IMG/VR virus record: IMGVR_UViG_3300010885_005287
Coordinates: 1-39,297 of that record
DNA length: 39,297 bases
Strand: one strand, 5' to 3'
DNA from: a virus
Below are positions 38,814 through 39,297 of this stretch, in pieces. The translations under genes and the position numbers were made by a program. The notes beneath the pieces were generated by a model. It was not told where the DNA came from and ran no database searches. It worked only from the letters and a program-made list of their open reading frames with translations. Within the stretch, counting starts at the first letter, position 1. Every line of letters begins with the position of its first letter.

Positions 38814-39297
38814 AGCGCGACACCGTCTCAAACTTCTGCTCAGGCGTAATGCAAATAGCACCGCACTCAATGTCTGGCAATGGCACATCACGCCCCGCTT
38901 TGGGGTCTAGTTCGTCTAAGAACACACGTTTGCGTTTCTTGTCACCGGCGTATGACTTGTTAATCGCCACGCCCATCTTGCGTTCTTGCTTGGCCATGCG
39001 GTCAAACGCCTCTGGAAAGTCCACACGAATCTTGTTCCAGTAACCCGCTTGACCTTTGACGCAGCCAATGCAATTGTTGTTGTTGTATCCCAACTTGTAC
39101 ATCGTAGGCAGTTCAATACCGGCCTCTTGAATGATGCGGTAACAATCTTTCTTAGTGGTGTCGTTCAATATCCACTCGACTTTGACGTCTGAGTTTTGGT
39201 CTTCAAAGCGGTCTATGCGCACAGCTTCGTCTTTGGTCAACCCAAAAATGTGCAAGTCATCAGGACGCTCGTACAGTTTGCGCACATTCTTTTTAAG
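38800..39297 (-). CDS. PAPS-reductase-like protein, C-terminal part (runs off the end)
   Basis: Continuation of the protein that begins at 390; after removing the duplicated 123 bases, 38800-39174 codes for its residues 131-254. It includes NNNCIGCVKGQAGYW (Cys165, Cys168; about 162-175) and DIECGAIC (Cys234, Cys238), common near the end of phage PAPS-reductase-like proteins and perhaps Fe-S or zinc ligands. The 3' end overlaps the VRR-NUC gene by 14 bases. Confidence 0.85.
   Translation of the reverse strand, partial: LKKNVRKLYERPDDLHIFGLTKDEAVRIDRFEDQNSDVKVEWILNDTTKKDCYRIIQEAGIELPTMYKLGYNNNNCIGCVKGQAGYWNKIRVDFPEAFDRMAKQERKMGVAINKSYAGDKKRKRVFLDELDPKAGRDVPLPDIECGAICITPEQKFETVSRYEGI
39175..39297. 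repeat. Terminal direct repeat, right copy
   Basis: Exact copy of bases 1-123; see the left copy. Counting it once gives a 39,174-bp circle. Confidence 0.95.

Noticed and set aside
38814-38891. Longer VRR-NUC reading frame
   Set aside because: Extra residues are Cys/Leu/Arg-rich shadow of the PAPS-reductase-like gene; the family begins near MKESEVEHYF.
1-39297. Integrase, repressor, attachment site or tRNA genes
   Set aside because: Looked for on both strands and not seen; a temperate lifestyle is therefore not supported, though unknown genes leave some room.

Overview
The window is a tailed bacteriophage genome, essentially complete and circular. The first 123 bases are repeated exactly at the end (1-123 = 39175-39297), so the unique circle is 39,174 bp, and the PAPS-reductase-like gene is cut in two by the arbitrary linear break. 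The virion genes are of the P22 podovirus type: portal, scaffold, P22-like coat, gp4-like and gp10-like tail accessory proteins, and three ejection-type proteins. They point to a short-tailed phage of a Gram-negative bacterium. I see no integrase, repressor, tRNA, rRNA, CRISPR or insertion sequence. The host cannot be named from sequence alone.

Layout by transcription unit. (1) A minus-strand early block runs from 390 leftward across the junction to 35945: PAPS-reductase-like protein, VRR-NUC nuclease, SNF2-type helicase, then a chain of tiny overlapping genes ending in a membrane/zinc-ribbon protein. (2) Divergent from it, a plus-strand replication block (478-7635) carries a small coiled-coil protein, a DUF2800-like nuclease with an apparent Fe-S cysteine set, a probable ssDNA-binding-position protein, an odd basic-tailed protein, family A DNA polymerase and a primase-helicase. 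(3) A second minus-strand block (10339 down to 7662) converges on it, with mostly small unknown proteins plus a short beta-clamp-like protein. (4) A gene-free 740-base region (10340-11080) holds two families of short repeats, AT-rich DNA and hairpins and is the best candidate replication origin/control region. (5) A long plus-strand late block (11081-35847) encodes terminase, GroES-like protein, portal, a tail spike/fibre cassette, scaffold, coat, tail accessory proteins, fibres, ejection proteins and lysis genes.

How the parts fit. DUF2800 nuclease, a second small protein, PolA, primase-helicase, VRR-NUC and SNF2 helicase usually form one collinear phage replication module; here it is split over two divergent transcripts. 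The promoters of the plus block (437-465) and of the second minus block (10352-10380) share a near-identical 29-base element (28/29), so those blocks are probably switched on together. A sigma-70-like promoter with a 5' hairpin at 21706-21758 probably boosts scaffold and coat expression downstream of a tail-fibre cassette that sits in an unusual place between portal and scaffold.

Most worth following up: the iteron-like array (nine copies of a 15-mer, 10728-10912) with adjoining CGCAAA octamers; the shared promoter element; minus-strand terminators that imply unannotated minus-strand transcripts; a structured RNA candidate at 2522-2595; leucine at the PolA position equivalent to E. coli Phe762; a two-domain mini clamp; two 20-23 residue membrane micro-proteins; and a family of unknown proteins with a conserved basic C-terminal motif.
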